12,643 nucleotides of DNA. Origin: Prevotella sp. CAG:732 (GTDB taxonomy: Bacteria; Bacteroidota; Bacteroidia; Bacteroidales; Bacteroidaceae). The stretch lies in the NCBI GenBank assembly GCA_000436035.1, contig FR893288.1:1-12643 (forward strand), read 5' to 3'. The position numbers were made by a program, and so were the translations under genes. The notes beneath the pieces were generated by a model. It had not been told where the DNA came from and searched no databases. It saw only the letters and a list, made by a program, of their open reading frames with translations. This document shows, piece after piece, positions 5,307 to 12,282 of the stretch; positions within the stretch are counted from its first letter, which is position 1, and the number at the start of each line of letters is the position of its first letter.

Positions 5307-6696
5307 AATGCTTGAAGATATTGTTCAGTGTTTCCTGGCTACTGATCTGTCCGCCAGTAATTTCGCCCAGTTCTTCCAAGACAATTTTGAGGTCTTCGGC
5401 GATGATGTCGCCGCTCATGCCCATGTCCATGGATTCCAAGACGCGGGCGAGGGAGGCATTGGCACGGGAGAGAGCCTCGTAGTGGCGGGCACTTGTAATG
5501 ATGACGTCGTTTTCTGTAATCTCTGGGATGTCGGCGGCTTTTACCAAGGCTTGCTCCAAGAGGTCGATGTTTATGTTATACTTGGCACTGATCCAGACCT
5601 GCTGCATATCCAAGAAATCTGTCTCTCCATTGATGAAGTTGGTGTTGAAGAGTGTCTTTCGTCTGTAGTCAGGATCCAAGAGGTCGTCTTCCTTGTTATA
5701 CACCAAGATAAATTTCTTGTTGCCGATTTTTGCCATCATATCATCCACCTCATCCTCAGGAATGTTTGGGTCTGTCACCAAGATGACTATCTTCGCCTCG
5801 TCCATCTTTTGGAAGGTGCGCTCGATACCGATGTTTTCCACAACATCGTCTGTCTTGCGAATGCCGGCGGTGTCGATGAAGCGGAAGGTGATACCATCAA
5901 TGATGGTTGTGTCTTCGATAACGTCACGTGTAGTGCCATGCACATCGCTCACTATAGCCTTTTCCTCATGAAGGAGACGGTTGAGAAGTGTACTCTTGCC
6001 AACGTTGGTCGGTCCGATGATGGCTACAGGTACTCCTTGCTTGATGGCATTGCCGGTCTCGAAGGAGTGGGCGAGGGAAGTGATGCGGCTCTCGATCTGT
6101 TCGGCAAGTCCTCGCAACTCGCTGCGGTCGGCAAATTCCAGCTCCTCGTGGTCGCTGAAGTCTAACTCCAGTTCCAAGAGGGATGTCATCTTCAGCAGTT
6201 GTTCGCGGAGACGAGCCAACTCGCTACTGAAATGACCCTTTAGTTGGCTGAGTGCCATTTTGTGTGTCGCCTTGTTGGTGGAGGCGATGAGGTCGGCGAC
6301 TGCCTCTGCTTGAGATAGGTCCATCTTGCCATTCATGAAGGCACGGCGAGTGTATTCACCAGGTTCCGCTTGGCGACATCCCACCTCGATGAGGCGTTGT
6401 AAAACTTGCTGAAGGATGTATCTGCTGCCGTGGCATGAAATCTCAGTGCTGTTCTCGCCCGTATAACTATGAGGAGCCTTGAAGACGCTTACCAATACAT
6501 CATCGATGGTGTTGCCTTCCTTGTCCTTGACTTCACCATAATGTAATGTGTTGGGTTTGGCATCAACCAATGATTTTCCATTAGCTGGAGTAAATATCTT
6601 ATCTGTGATTTCTATAGCTTGAGCACCACTGAGGCGGATGATTCCGATAGCACCACCCGCAGGTGTGGCCAAGGCGCAAATACATTCTTCGTTCAT
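5290..6696 (-). CDS. mnmE: tRNA modification GTPase MnmE
   Basis: A full-length (468-residue) MnmE/TrmE. With MnmG it installs the 5-aminomethyl-type modification on wobble U34 of certain tRNAs in the cytoplasm, using methylenetetrahydrofolate and GTP. The N-terminal folate-binding domain starts ECICALATPAGGAIGIIRLS. The inserted G domain has all its motifs: G1 GPTNVGKS (228-235), G2 TTRD (255-258), G3 DTAG (275-278) and G4 NKED (334-337). The C-terminal helical domain ends in FCIGK (464-468) with the conserved Cys465. The start ATG fits the family N terminus. It is transcribed leftward toward the integrase, and I see no strong terminator between them, so read-through into the element is possible. 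The gene is intact despite the insertion at its 3' end. Confidence 0.97.
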   Translation of the reverse strand: MNEECICALATPAGGAIGIIRLSGAQAIEITDKIFTPANGKSLVDAKPNTLHYGEVKDKEGNTIDDVLVSVFKAPHSYTGENSTEISCHGSRYILQQVLQRLIEVGCRQAEPGEYTRRAFMNGKMDLSQAEAVADLIASTNKATHKMALSQLKGHFSSELARLREQLLKMTSLLELELDFSDHEELEFADRSELRGLAEQIESRITSLAHSFETGNAIKQGVPVAIIGPTNVGKSTLLNRLLHEEKAIVSDVHGTTRDVIEDTTIIDGITFRFIDTAGIRKTDDVVENIGIERTFQKMDEAKIVILVTDPNIPEDEVDDMMAKIGNKKFILVYNKEDDLLDPDYRRKTLFNTNFINGETDFLDMQQVWISAKYNINIDLLEQALVKAADIPEITENDVIITSARHYEALSRANASLARVLESMDMGMSGDIIAEDLKIVLEELGEITGGQISSQETLNNIFKHFCIGK

Positions 6697-6728
6697 TTAT
6701 TTTATTGACAATTAATATTTATGATAAA

Positions 6729-6744
6729 ATAGGCGAGCCTATTA
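6729..6744 (-). terminator. Weak hairpin in the mnmE 5' spacer
   Basis: AATAGG and CCTATT flank a 4-nt loop. Read leftward, the stem is followed by TTATC. It lies just downstream of the much larger hairpin at 6751-6790 and may help end transcription from the phosphorylase gene. The U-tract is short, so this is tentative. Confidence 0.25.
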
Positions 6745-6750
6745 TATTTA

Positions 6751-6790
6751 GGCACGGATGATAGATAATGCTGTTGCTATCATCCGTGCC
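6751..6790. terminator. Perfect 14-bp hairpin between phosphorylase gene and mnmE
   Basis: GGCACGGATGATAG (6751-6764) pairs perfectly with CTATCATCCGTGCC (6777-6790) across a 12-nt loop. Both neighbours are leftward genes, so it should terminate the upstream phosphorylase transcript. However, the clean T-run (6791-6795) lies on the rightward side; leftward the stem is followed only by TAAATATAA. It probably acts as a terminator in both directions. Confidence 0.6.
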
Positions 6791-6828
6791 TTTTTGATTT
6801 CATAAGATTTAAATTTCGACCGCAAGAT

Positions 6829-7701
6829 TTAGATTCTGTCGAGCACTAGCTTGATGAGGTTGTCGATGGTACTCTTGTACCCCGTGTTTGCCTTCTTGGC
6901 ACGACGGTTGGCAATCACCATGCAACAAGTCATTGCCTTGTGACCGAGCAACAATGACAAACCTGCCAATGCAGAGCTTTCCATCTCGAAGTTGTTGACA
7001 CGCAAGCCCTTATACTCGAAGTCTTCAATCTTCTGATTCAACTCTGGGTCGGCGAGTGGAATGCGAAGCTCACGTCCTTGTGGACCATAGAAACCACCGC
7101 AAGCTATCGTGATGCCACGCACCATATCGCCGCCTGCGATTCTATCGAGCAACTCTGGGTCGTTGTTCACGCAGTATGGGTTGCCGATTTGCTCTACCCA
7201 TTTTACCTGACGCTTGAACTCTGCCTCTGTCTCCAGGTCACTTACCTCGTTGCGATGCGCATAGAAGTTGAGCAGACCATCAAAACCTATGCTTTTTTGG
7301 GAAGCCACGAAAGTGCCGGCTGGTGTATTGAGTTGCAAACCACCACAGGTGCCGATTCTTACCAGTGTCAATGTGGTGTGCTCTGGTTTCTCTGTACGGG
7401 TCTTGAAGTCGATATTCTTGAGCGCATCCAGTTCGTTGACCACGATGTCGATGTTGTCGCATCCGATACCTGTGCTTTGCACGGTGATGCGCTTACCTTG
7501 ATAGGTACCCGTGATGGCATGGAACTCACGGCTGGATACCTCGCACTCCTTCTCTTCGAAGTGAGATGCAACGAGAGCGACACGACCTGGGTCGCCCACC
7601 AAGATCACTTTGTCAGCCAACTGTTCTGGCTTGAGGTGAAGGTGGAAGCAACTTCCGTCTTCGTTTATGATCAATTCTGATTCTGCAAAATACTTAGCCA
7701 T
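6829..7701 (-). CDS. udp: Uridine phosphorylase-like nucleoside phosphorylase
   Basis: A 290-residue cytoplasmic enzyme of the NP-I nucleoside phosphorylase family, which splits a nucleoside with phosphate into base and ribose-1-phosphate for salvage. Visible family features are the phosphate-loop GDPGR (36-40), RIGTCGG (115-121) with the phosphate-contacting Arg, and FEMES (238-242) with the ribose-binding Glu-Met-Glu. GPQGRE (206-211) contains the Gln/Arg pair that in E. coli Udp (Gln166/Arg168) binds the uracil ring. That pair favours uridine over purine nucleosides. It is longer than E. coli Udp (about 253), with an N-terminal extension usual in Bacteroidetes. The start MAKYF is the first ATG in a coherent frame. 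It is leftward, 132 bp upstream of mnmE and separated from it by a strong hairpin, so it is probably monocistronic. Exact substrate range is inferred. Confidence 0.88.
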   Translation of the reverse strand: MAKYFAESELIINEDGSCFHLHLKPEQLADKVILVGDPGRVALVASHFEEKECEVSSREFHAITGTYQGKRITVQSTGIGCDNIDIVVNELDALKNIDFKTRTEKPEHTTLTLVRIGTCGGLQLNTPAGTFVASQKSIGFDGLLNFYAHRNEVSDLETEAEFKRQVKWVEQIGNPYCVNNDPELLDRIAGGDMVRGITIACGGFYGPQGRELRIPLADPELNQKIEDFEYKGLRVNNFEMESSALAGLSLLLGHKAMTCCMVIANRRAKKANTGYKSTIDNLIKLVLDRI

Positions 7702-7776
7702 AATTTTCTCGTGTTTTAAATGATTAAAGATAGCGACGGTGAAGCGCTTATGGCGCTAGTTTACCTTCTCAAATTA

Positions 7777-7784
7777 CAAAGTTA
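7777..7784 (-). promoter_or_regulatory. -7 element for the phosphorylase gene
   Basis: TAACTTTG on the minus strand fits TAnnTTTG exactly, about 75 bp upstream of the start codon. No TTTG lies at the usual distance, so the -33 box is poor or absent and the call is moderate. Confidence 0.4.
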
Positions 7785-7959
7785 ATCAAAAAAAACGAAA
7801 GGTGTCTCTTTTATTAAGGATTATTATGCTTTTCTGTTGGATGTGCATTGTTTTGCCCAAATGGAGGAGTAAGTATGTATTAGGTAAATAATATTGACTG
7901 TTTGGCTATTGGTGAATGCTGCCTTAACCGCTTGATTTTTCAAGGTGGGTACCACTTTG

Positions 7960-8030
7960 ATTTTTTCCTAGTTAGGTATGAATTTTTTCCTAGTTAGGTA
8001 TGAATTTTTCCCTGGCTAGGGAATTTTTCT
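7960..8030. repeat. 22-bp tandem repeats with internal dyads
   Basis: Two identical units (7960-7981 and 7982-8003), each A, six T, then CCTAGTTAGGTATGA, are followed by a diverged third unit (8004-8030). Each unit carries a small palindrome: CCTA-GT-TAGG in the first two, and TTCCCT-GGCT-AGGGAA in the third. Both arms have changed in step in the third unit, which keeps the symmetry. The repeats lie about 105-175 bp upstream of the galE promoter. Confidence 0.8.
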
Positions 8031-8132
8031 TACGTAGTTATGTATTTGAGGAAAATTGAGAAAAGATTTTACATTCGTGAAGCGTCCGAATGCAAACACA
8101 TAAGGTAAGAGGAGAATTTTAGACCTTTTTTC

Positions 8133-8163
8133 TTTGTCGTTTCAAAAAAAAGCATTACTTTTG
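8133..8163 (+). promoter_or_regulatory. galE promoter
   Basis: TTTG (8133-8136), a 19-bp spacer and TACTTTTG (8156-8163) match the Bacteroidetes promoter consensus at both boxes and in spacing. Transcription should start near 8170, with a leader of about 38 nt before the galE ATG. Confidence 0.75.
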
Positions 8164-8207
8164 TCGGCAGAAAATATCAATTATTCAATCAATATAAAAC
8201 AATAACG

Positions 8208-9245
8208 ATGAAACAAACTATTTTGGTAACTGGCGGTACTGGCTTTATTGGAAGCCACACCACCGTAGAACTCCAGCAAGCTGGCTATAATGTTGTCATT
8301 GTGGATGACCTTTCCAACTCAAAGATTGAGGTTTTGGATGGCATCGAGAAGATTACAGGTATCCGTCCTGCCTTCGAGAAGGTAGATTTGCGTGATAAGG
8401 ATGCAGCTGAGGCAGTCTTCAAAAAATATCCTGCTATCGAAGGTATCATCCACTTCGCTGCCAGCAAGGCTGTGGGAGAGAGCGTTCAGAAACCTTTGCT
8501 CTATTATCGCAACAATATCGTGTCTCTCATCAATCTCTTGGAGTTGATGCCAAAATACAACGTCAAGGGTATCATCTTCTCTTCTAGCTGCACTGTATAT
8601 GGTCAGCCAAAGCCTGAGAACTTGCCTGTGACTGAGGAGGCTCCTCATCAGAAGGCTACTTCCCCTTACGGTAACACCAAGGAAATCAACGAGCAGATCA
8701 TCGCTGATTATATCCACAGTGGTGCCAACGTGAAGAGCATCGTCTTGAGATACTTCAACCCAATCGGCGCACACCCATCAGCAGAGATTGGTGAATTGCC
8801 AAATGGTGTGCCAAACAACTTGATTCCTTATGTTACACAGACAGCGATGGGTATCCGCAAGGAGCTGACTATCTTCGGTAATGATTACGATACACCTGAC
8901 GGAACTTGCATCCGCGACTATATCTATGTCGTTGACCTCGCCAAGGCTCACGTAGCGGCGATGGCTCGTGTGCTCGACCAGGAAACTGAACCTATCGAGT
9001 ACTTCAACATCGGTACTGGTAATGGTAACTCAACCCTCGAAATCGTTGAGACCTTCGAAAAGGCTACTGGCGTGAAGTTGAACTGGAAGTATGGTCCTCG
9101 TCGTGAGGGTGACATCGAGAAGATTTGGGGCGACTGCAGCAAGGCAAACAAGGTGCTCGGTTGGAAGGCTGAGGCTAAGTTGGAGGATGTCTTGGCTTCT
9201 GCCTGGAAGTGGCAGGAGAAACTCCGTGCCGACGGCATTATGTAA
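8208..9245 (+). CDS. galE: UDP-glucose 4-epimerase
   Basis: A 345-residue enzyme that interconverts UDP-glucose and UDP-galactose with tightly bound NAD+. It serves the Leloir pathway and supplies sugars for capsule, LPS or glycan synthesis. It is an extended short-chain dehydrogenase: the Rossmann motif TGGTGFIGSH holds G9-x-x-G12-x-x-G15, the catalytic Ser is Ser127 in SSSCTVYG, and the YxxxK pair is Tyr154/Lys158 in SPYGNTKE. The sugar-nucleotide-binding domain follows (RYFNPIGAHP, NLIPYVTQTA, GTCIRDYIYVVDL), ending in EDVLASAWKW. Length and motifs match classical GalE closely. It has its own strong promoter and a strong terminator right behind it, so it is transcribed alone. Whether it also accepts UDP-GlcNAc cannot be read from the motifs. 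Confidence 0.96.
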   Translation: MKQTILVTGGTGFIGSHTTVELQQAGYNVVIVDDLSNSKIEVLDGIEKITGIRPAFEKVDLRDKDAAEAVFKKYPAIEGIIHFAASKAVGESVQKPLLYYRNNIVSLINLLELMPKYNVKGIIFSSSCTVYGQPKPENLPVTEEAPHQKATSPYGNTKEINEQIIADYIHSGANVKSIVLRYFNPIGAHPSAEIGELPNGVPNNLIPYVTQTAMGIRKELTIFGNDYDTPDGTCIRDYIYVVDLAKAHVAAMARVLDQETEPIEYFNIGTGNGNSTLEIVETFEKATGVKLNWKYGPRREGDIEKIWGDCSKANKVLGWKAEAKLEDVLASAWKWQEKLRADGIM

Positions 9246-9268
9246 ATCATTTATTTTAAATAATCTTA

Positions 9269-9306
9269 AAAGTAGAACGTTGCTAGTACAATGTTCTACT
9301 TTTTTT
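9269..9306 (+). terminator. galE intrinsic terminator
   Basis: AAAGTAGAAC (9269-9278) pairs with GTTCTACTTT (9293-9302). The stem extends through a G-U pair and TTG/CAA to a 6-nt loop, and T-rich sequence (9300-9306) follows. It lies 23 bp after the galE stop. Confidence 0.88.
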
Positions 9307-9308
9307 GT

Positions 9309-9316
9309 TATTTTTG
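9309..9316 (+). promoter_or_regulatory. Possible -7 element for the next operon
   Basis: TATTTTTG fits TAnnTTTG and lies just beyond the galE terminator, about 48 bp before the next ATG. There is no TTTG at the expected upstream distance. It is the best candidate promoter for the two envelope genes that follow. Confidence 0.3.
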
Positions 9317-9363
9317 CATTTGAATTAATTCGTTATACGATTTGCAAATGTAAATGTAATTTT

Positions 9364-9675
9364 ATGAGAAAAACTATACTCAATATATTATTGGCAACGG
9401 CAATGGTGATGGGGGCTTCTACCACCATGCACGCAGACCCTATCGTCGAGGTCAATTCCATTGACTTCAATCATGTGGGTGTGACCTATTCTAATGGTGT
9501 GCTCCATGTAACGGGAGCCGCAGGTTTGGTTGTGTCAGTATATAACATTGTAGGACAGAAAGTGTATGAGTGTAAGCTCGATTCCAATGATAAGCGCATC
9601 GAACTTTCCCTTCCTTCCAATTGCTATATCGTGAAGGTGGGAAGTATGGCTCGCAAGATAAGTGTCAAACGATAA
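9364..9675 (+). CDS. Small secreted protein resembling a stand-alone T9SS sorting domain
   Basis: A 103-residue exported protein. Signal peptide residues 1-24 (basic start MRKTILN, hydrophobic LLATAMVMGAS, cleavage after MHA) leave a mature protein of about 79 residues. Its second half, VVSVYNIVGQKVYECKLDSN followed by a SLPSNCYIVKV segment and RKISVKR at the end, follows the pattern of Bacteroidetes type IX secretion C-terminal domains (V-YNxxGqkV, then P-x-G-Y-hV, then Kxxv). In usual cargo this domain ends a long protein; here it is nearly the whole mature protein. It could be a minimal secreted protein, a decayed cargo tail, or a periplasmic Ig-like protein using the same fold. It is followed after 19 bp by the L,D-transpeptidase gene, so they probably share a transcript. 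The start at 9364 is the one giving a proper signal peptide; longer upstream frames run through galE. Confidence 0.7.
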   Translation: MRKTILNILLATAMVMGASTTMHADPIVEVNSIDFNHVGVTYSNGVLHVTGAAGLVVSVYNIVGQKVYECKLDSNDKRIELSLPSNCYIVKVGSMARKISVKR

Positions 9676-9694
9676 AGAAGCATCTACCTGAAGA

Positions 9695-11230
9695 GTGAAA
9701 ACGTTTAGGTTTATCATTGTACTTTTCTTTTCTCTTATTTTCTTCTCGGCTTGTCGAGAAAAGAATGTCTGTACGACGGCGCATGTTACCTTGGAAGATT
9801 ATGATTCTTTCAAGGTAGATGAGTATGCGACCTACTCTCATCGGGTACGTGCTGTCATTGATAGCATGATCAGGAATGATAAGGATGAGTTGACGGCTGA
9901 CTTTCGTACTCGAAGCTATTACTTGCATGAGGGTGATTTCCTATGGGTCAATCGCCATGGCGTGACGACTCAAGCCGATACGCTCTTGGAATATCTTCGC
10001 CAAGTGAAGGACATGGGATTTTCGCTTAAGCGATTCTGTGTGAAGGACATAGAGGAGAATCTTCAGCGAATGAGAAACCTGGACTTCGATGAAAAGCACT
10101 CTATCAATCAGGTGTTGGGATGCTTGGAGTACCAACTCACCAAGGCTTACTTGCGCTATTCGGCTGGTCAGCGATTCGGTTATCTTAACCCTACCTACCT
10201 TTTCAATAGGATAGATACCTTGAAGCCCAACAGACCTGATACCATCAAGCGGGCTGTAAGATACCGAGGCTTGTTTGATGTCAAGATGGAACATGCTGGG
10301 CAACAATTCTTTGTCTTAGCCTTGCGCAAGATAACCACCGATTCCGTGCCAGCGTTCCTACGAGATATACAACCGAAAAGTCCTTTCTATCTCGCACTTC
10401 TCGATGATTACAAGACAGGTGAAGGTGACAAAGCTTGGCGAGCTAGGGTGTGGTGCAATATGGAGAGAAGCCGTTGGCGTCTTGCCGATTCTCCAGACAA
10501 GCACAAGCGATATGTGTTGGTGAACATTCCATCGTTTCATCTGATGGCGGTCGATAACATGGATACTCTCTCGATGCGCATCGGATGTGGTAGTTATGCC
10601 ACCAAGACGCCGCTCTTGACGAGTGCCATCAAGCGTATGGATGTCAATCCGAAATGGATCGTGCCACGAAGCATCGTGGAGAAAGATATGATACATTACT
10701 TCAGCCGTTCGTATTGTGAACGTCGTGGGTTCTACGTGATGGATCGCTCTACGGGCAAGGAGGTGGATATGAATCTCGTGCATCGTGGCATGTTGCTCGA
10801 CAAGCAGTACGCTATCGTGCAACGAGGAGGAAAGGGCAACAGCCTCGGCAGACTCATCTTCAGATTCGACAATAATTTCTCCGTCTATCTGCATGATACG
10901 CCGAGCCGTGATTTCTTCAACCAGACAGATCGAGGTGTATCGCATGGTTGCGTGAGAGTGGAAAAGCCATTTGAGTTGGCAAAGTTCATCCTGAAAGACA
11001 AGGATGAGAAGTTCTTCGAGAACCTCAACTATTGTATGACTGCCGATTCTCTCACCGAGAAAAAACGTATCATCGGTTCGGTGAAGGTGAAACCAGCGTT
11101 GCCACTCTTCCTCACATATTATACGCTCTATCCGCTGAATGGAGAGAAAAAGTCGGGGTGGGTGAGCTACCCTGATGTGTATGGATACGACAAGGTAATC
11201 TACGATTTCTTGATGAGAAATTATCGCTGA
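9695..11230 (+). CDS. L,D-transpeptidase (YkuD/YcbB-like) lipoprotein
   Basis: A 511-residue envelope enzyme that likely forms 3-3 peptidoglycan cross-links or attaches proteins to the wall. A lipoprotein signal (MKTFRFIIVLFFSLIFFSAC) has Cys20. Residues about 40-265 form a mostly helical region, as in YcbB-type enzymes. The YkuD catalytic domain is about 265-435, with His400 (VYLHD) and SHGCVR (416-421) carrying catalytic Cys419. The region after it ends KVIYDFLMRNY. The start is GTG at 9695: no ATG yields a complete signal peptide, and this one gives a textbook lipobox. It follows the small secreted protein by 19 bp. No acidic export signal follows the Cys (CREKN), so a periplasm-facing lipoprotein is likely. 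All catalytic residues are present. Confidence 0.88.
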   Translation: MKTFRFIIVLFFSLIFFSACREKNVCTTAHVTLEDYDSFKVDEYATYSHRVRAVIDSMIRNDKDELTADFRTRSYYLHEGDFLWVNRHGVTTQADTLLEYLRQVKDMGFSLKRFCVKDIEENLQRMRNLDFDEKHSINQVLGCLEYQLTKAYLRYSAGQRFGYLNPTYLFNRIDTLKPNRPDTIKRAVRYRGLFDVKMEHAGQQFFVLALRKITTDSVPAFLRDIQPKSPFYLALLDDYKTGEGDKAWRARVWCNMERSRWRLADSPDKHKRYVLVNIPSFHLMAVDNMDTLSMRIGCGSYATKTPLLTSAIKRMDVNPKWIVPRSIVEKDMIHYFSRSYCERRGFYVMDRSTGKEVDMNLVHRGMLLDKQYAIVQRGGKGNSLGRLIFRFDNNFSVYLHDTPSRDFFNQTDRGVSHGCVRVEKPFELAKFILKDKDEKFFENLNYCMTADSLTEKKRIIGSVKVKPALPLFLTYYTLYPLNGEKKSGWVSYPDVYGYDKVIYDFLMRNYR

Positions 11231-11278
11231 TAACTGCGATGATATAAAGAGAACAACATAAGATTTTGAAAAGAGAAC

Positions 11279-11821
11279 ATGATAAGTGACAAAGAACTAG
11301 TTAGCCTGCTCTGTGACCCTACAACTCGTAGCGAGGGGTTCTCGGCGATGGTGCGCCAGTATAGTGAACAGCTATACTGGAAGGTTCGTCATATCGTTCT
11401 CAACCATGATGATACTGATGATGTTCTTCAGAATACCTTCCTCAAGGCATGGAAGAGTCTCGATACCTTTCAGGGAAAATCCTCTATCAGTACTTGGCTC
11501 TATCGCATCGCCATCAACGAGTCGCTTGATTTTCTGAGGAAGCAAAAGACGGCTAGCAGCATCAGTGCCGATGAGGATATGAGTGTCGCCAACAAACTCC
11601 TGGCAGACGAGTACTTCGATGGGGATGAGATGCAAGCCCTCTTGCAAGAGGCGGTGGCACAACTGCCGGATGTGCAGAAGACCGTGTTTACGATGAAGTA
11701 TTATGATGAGATGAAATATTCGGAAATCAGTAGCGTCTTGCATACGACGGAAGGAGCGCTCAAGGCATCTTATCATCTCGCCGTCAAGAAAATAACAGAA
11801 TATTTTGCACGTAGGGGTTAA
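11279..11821 (+). CDS. ECF-type RNA polymerase sigma factor
   Basis: A 180-residue sigma-70 family factor with only regions 2 and 4, the ECF layout. Region 2 spans about 20-95: FSAMVRQYSEQLYWKVRHIV, then the DDVLQNTFLKAW helix that binds core polymerase, then STWLYRIAINESLDFLRK for -10 recognition. Region 4 spans about 125-178: LPDVQKTVFTMKYYDEMKYS, then EISSVLHTTEGALKASYHLA, the -35-binding HTH. It starts 48 bp after the L,D-transpeptidase and is followed 49 bp later by a membrane anti-sigma-like protein, so it is probably held inactive at the membrane until an envelope signal. The regulon cannot be read from this window. No clear promoter of its own is visible. Confidence 0.93.
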   Translation: MISDKELVSLLCDPTTRSEGFSAMVRQYSEQLYWKVRHIVLNHDDTDDVLQNTFLKAWKSLDTFQGKSSISTWLYRIAINESLDFLRKQKTASSISADEDMSVANKLLADEYFDGDEMQALLQEAVAQLPDVQKTVFTMKYYDEMKYSEISSVLHTTEGALKASYHLAVKKITEYFARRG

Positions 11822-11870
11822 ACCTTTGCAATAGTGAAACGTCACATTATTATAAAAAAGAAATAGGATT

Positions 11871-12257
11871 ATGTTGAAGGAAGAAAAAATACTGAAAGAT
11901 AAGTTTGGTACGGCGAATCATTTCACGGTGCCAGAGGGTTATTTCGACTCCTTTGCAGAAAAGTTGATGGAGAGCTTGCCTGCCCCAGAACCTCAGGTGA
12001 TAGAGATGCGGGCTGCTTCTTGGTGGTCTCGCTTACCTTTGCGCAAGATAGCTGTCGCGGCTAGTGTTGCTGCGGTGGTAGGCTTAGGCTCGCTGTTCTT
12101 TACTCATCAGCAAGCTAGTCAGCAGCCAGAGATGGCGCATGTCAATTTGGTGGAGCGTGTGTCAAGCAATGATGAGAACAGATCGTTTGACGTGATGGCT
12201 GACTATGCCATGATTGATAACCAGGACATTTACGCTTCTCTAGCGGCTGGATTGTAG
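11871..12257 (+). CDS. Single-pass anti-sigma-like membrane protein
   Basis: A 128-residue protein. The N-terminal part holds FGTANHFTVPEGYFDSFAEK (12-31), a segment I associate with Bacteroidetes proteins encoded next to ECF sigma factors. One transmembrane helix (about 57-77, LRKIAVAASVAAVVGLGSLF) is followed by a short periplasmic tail ending YAMIDNQDIYASLAAGL. Its cytoplasmic N terminus is the likely sigma-binding part, inferred from gene order and topology. It has no zinc-binding HxxxCxxC motif, so it is not a classical ZAS anti-sigma. It follows the sigma gene by 49 bp and precedes the secreted protein gene by 25 bp. Confidence 0.75.
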   Translation: MLKEEKILKDKFGTANHFTVPEGYFDSFAEKLMESLPAPEPQVIEMRAASWWSRLPLRKIAVAASVAAVVGLGSLFFTHQQASQQPEMAHVNLVERVSSNDENRSFDVMADYAMIDNQDIYASLAAGL

Positions 12258-12282
12258 TAGCAAACTTAAATAACTAAAATCA

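Larger units (their letters stand above)
7702..8207. other. 506-bp divergent spacer
   Basis: This gap between the divergent phosphorylase and galE genes holds no ORF I would call a gene. It contains the leftward -7 box at 7777-7784, a small GCGCT-type dyad near 7743-7757, three tandem 22-bp repeat units (7960-8030) and the galE promoter at its right end. The middle (7800-7955) shows nothing I can identify. Confidence 0.6.

Noticed and set aside
5197..6165. Long rightward frame opposite mnmE (322 codons)
   Set aside because: It is a shadow of the conserved mnmE gene, which has all family motifs on the other strand.
7078..7680. Rightward frame opposite the phosphorylase gene (200 codons)
   Set aside because: It is antisense to a clearly conserved enzyme and has no recognisable domain.
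10358..10945. Leftward 195-codon frame within the L,D-transpeptidase gene
   Set aside because: It is a His-rich low-information translation of the antisense strand, without start context or motif.
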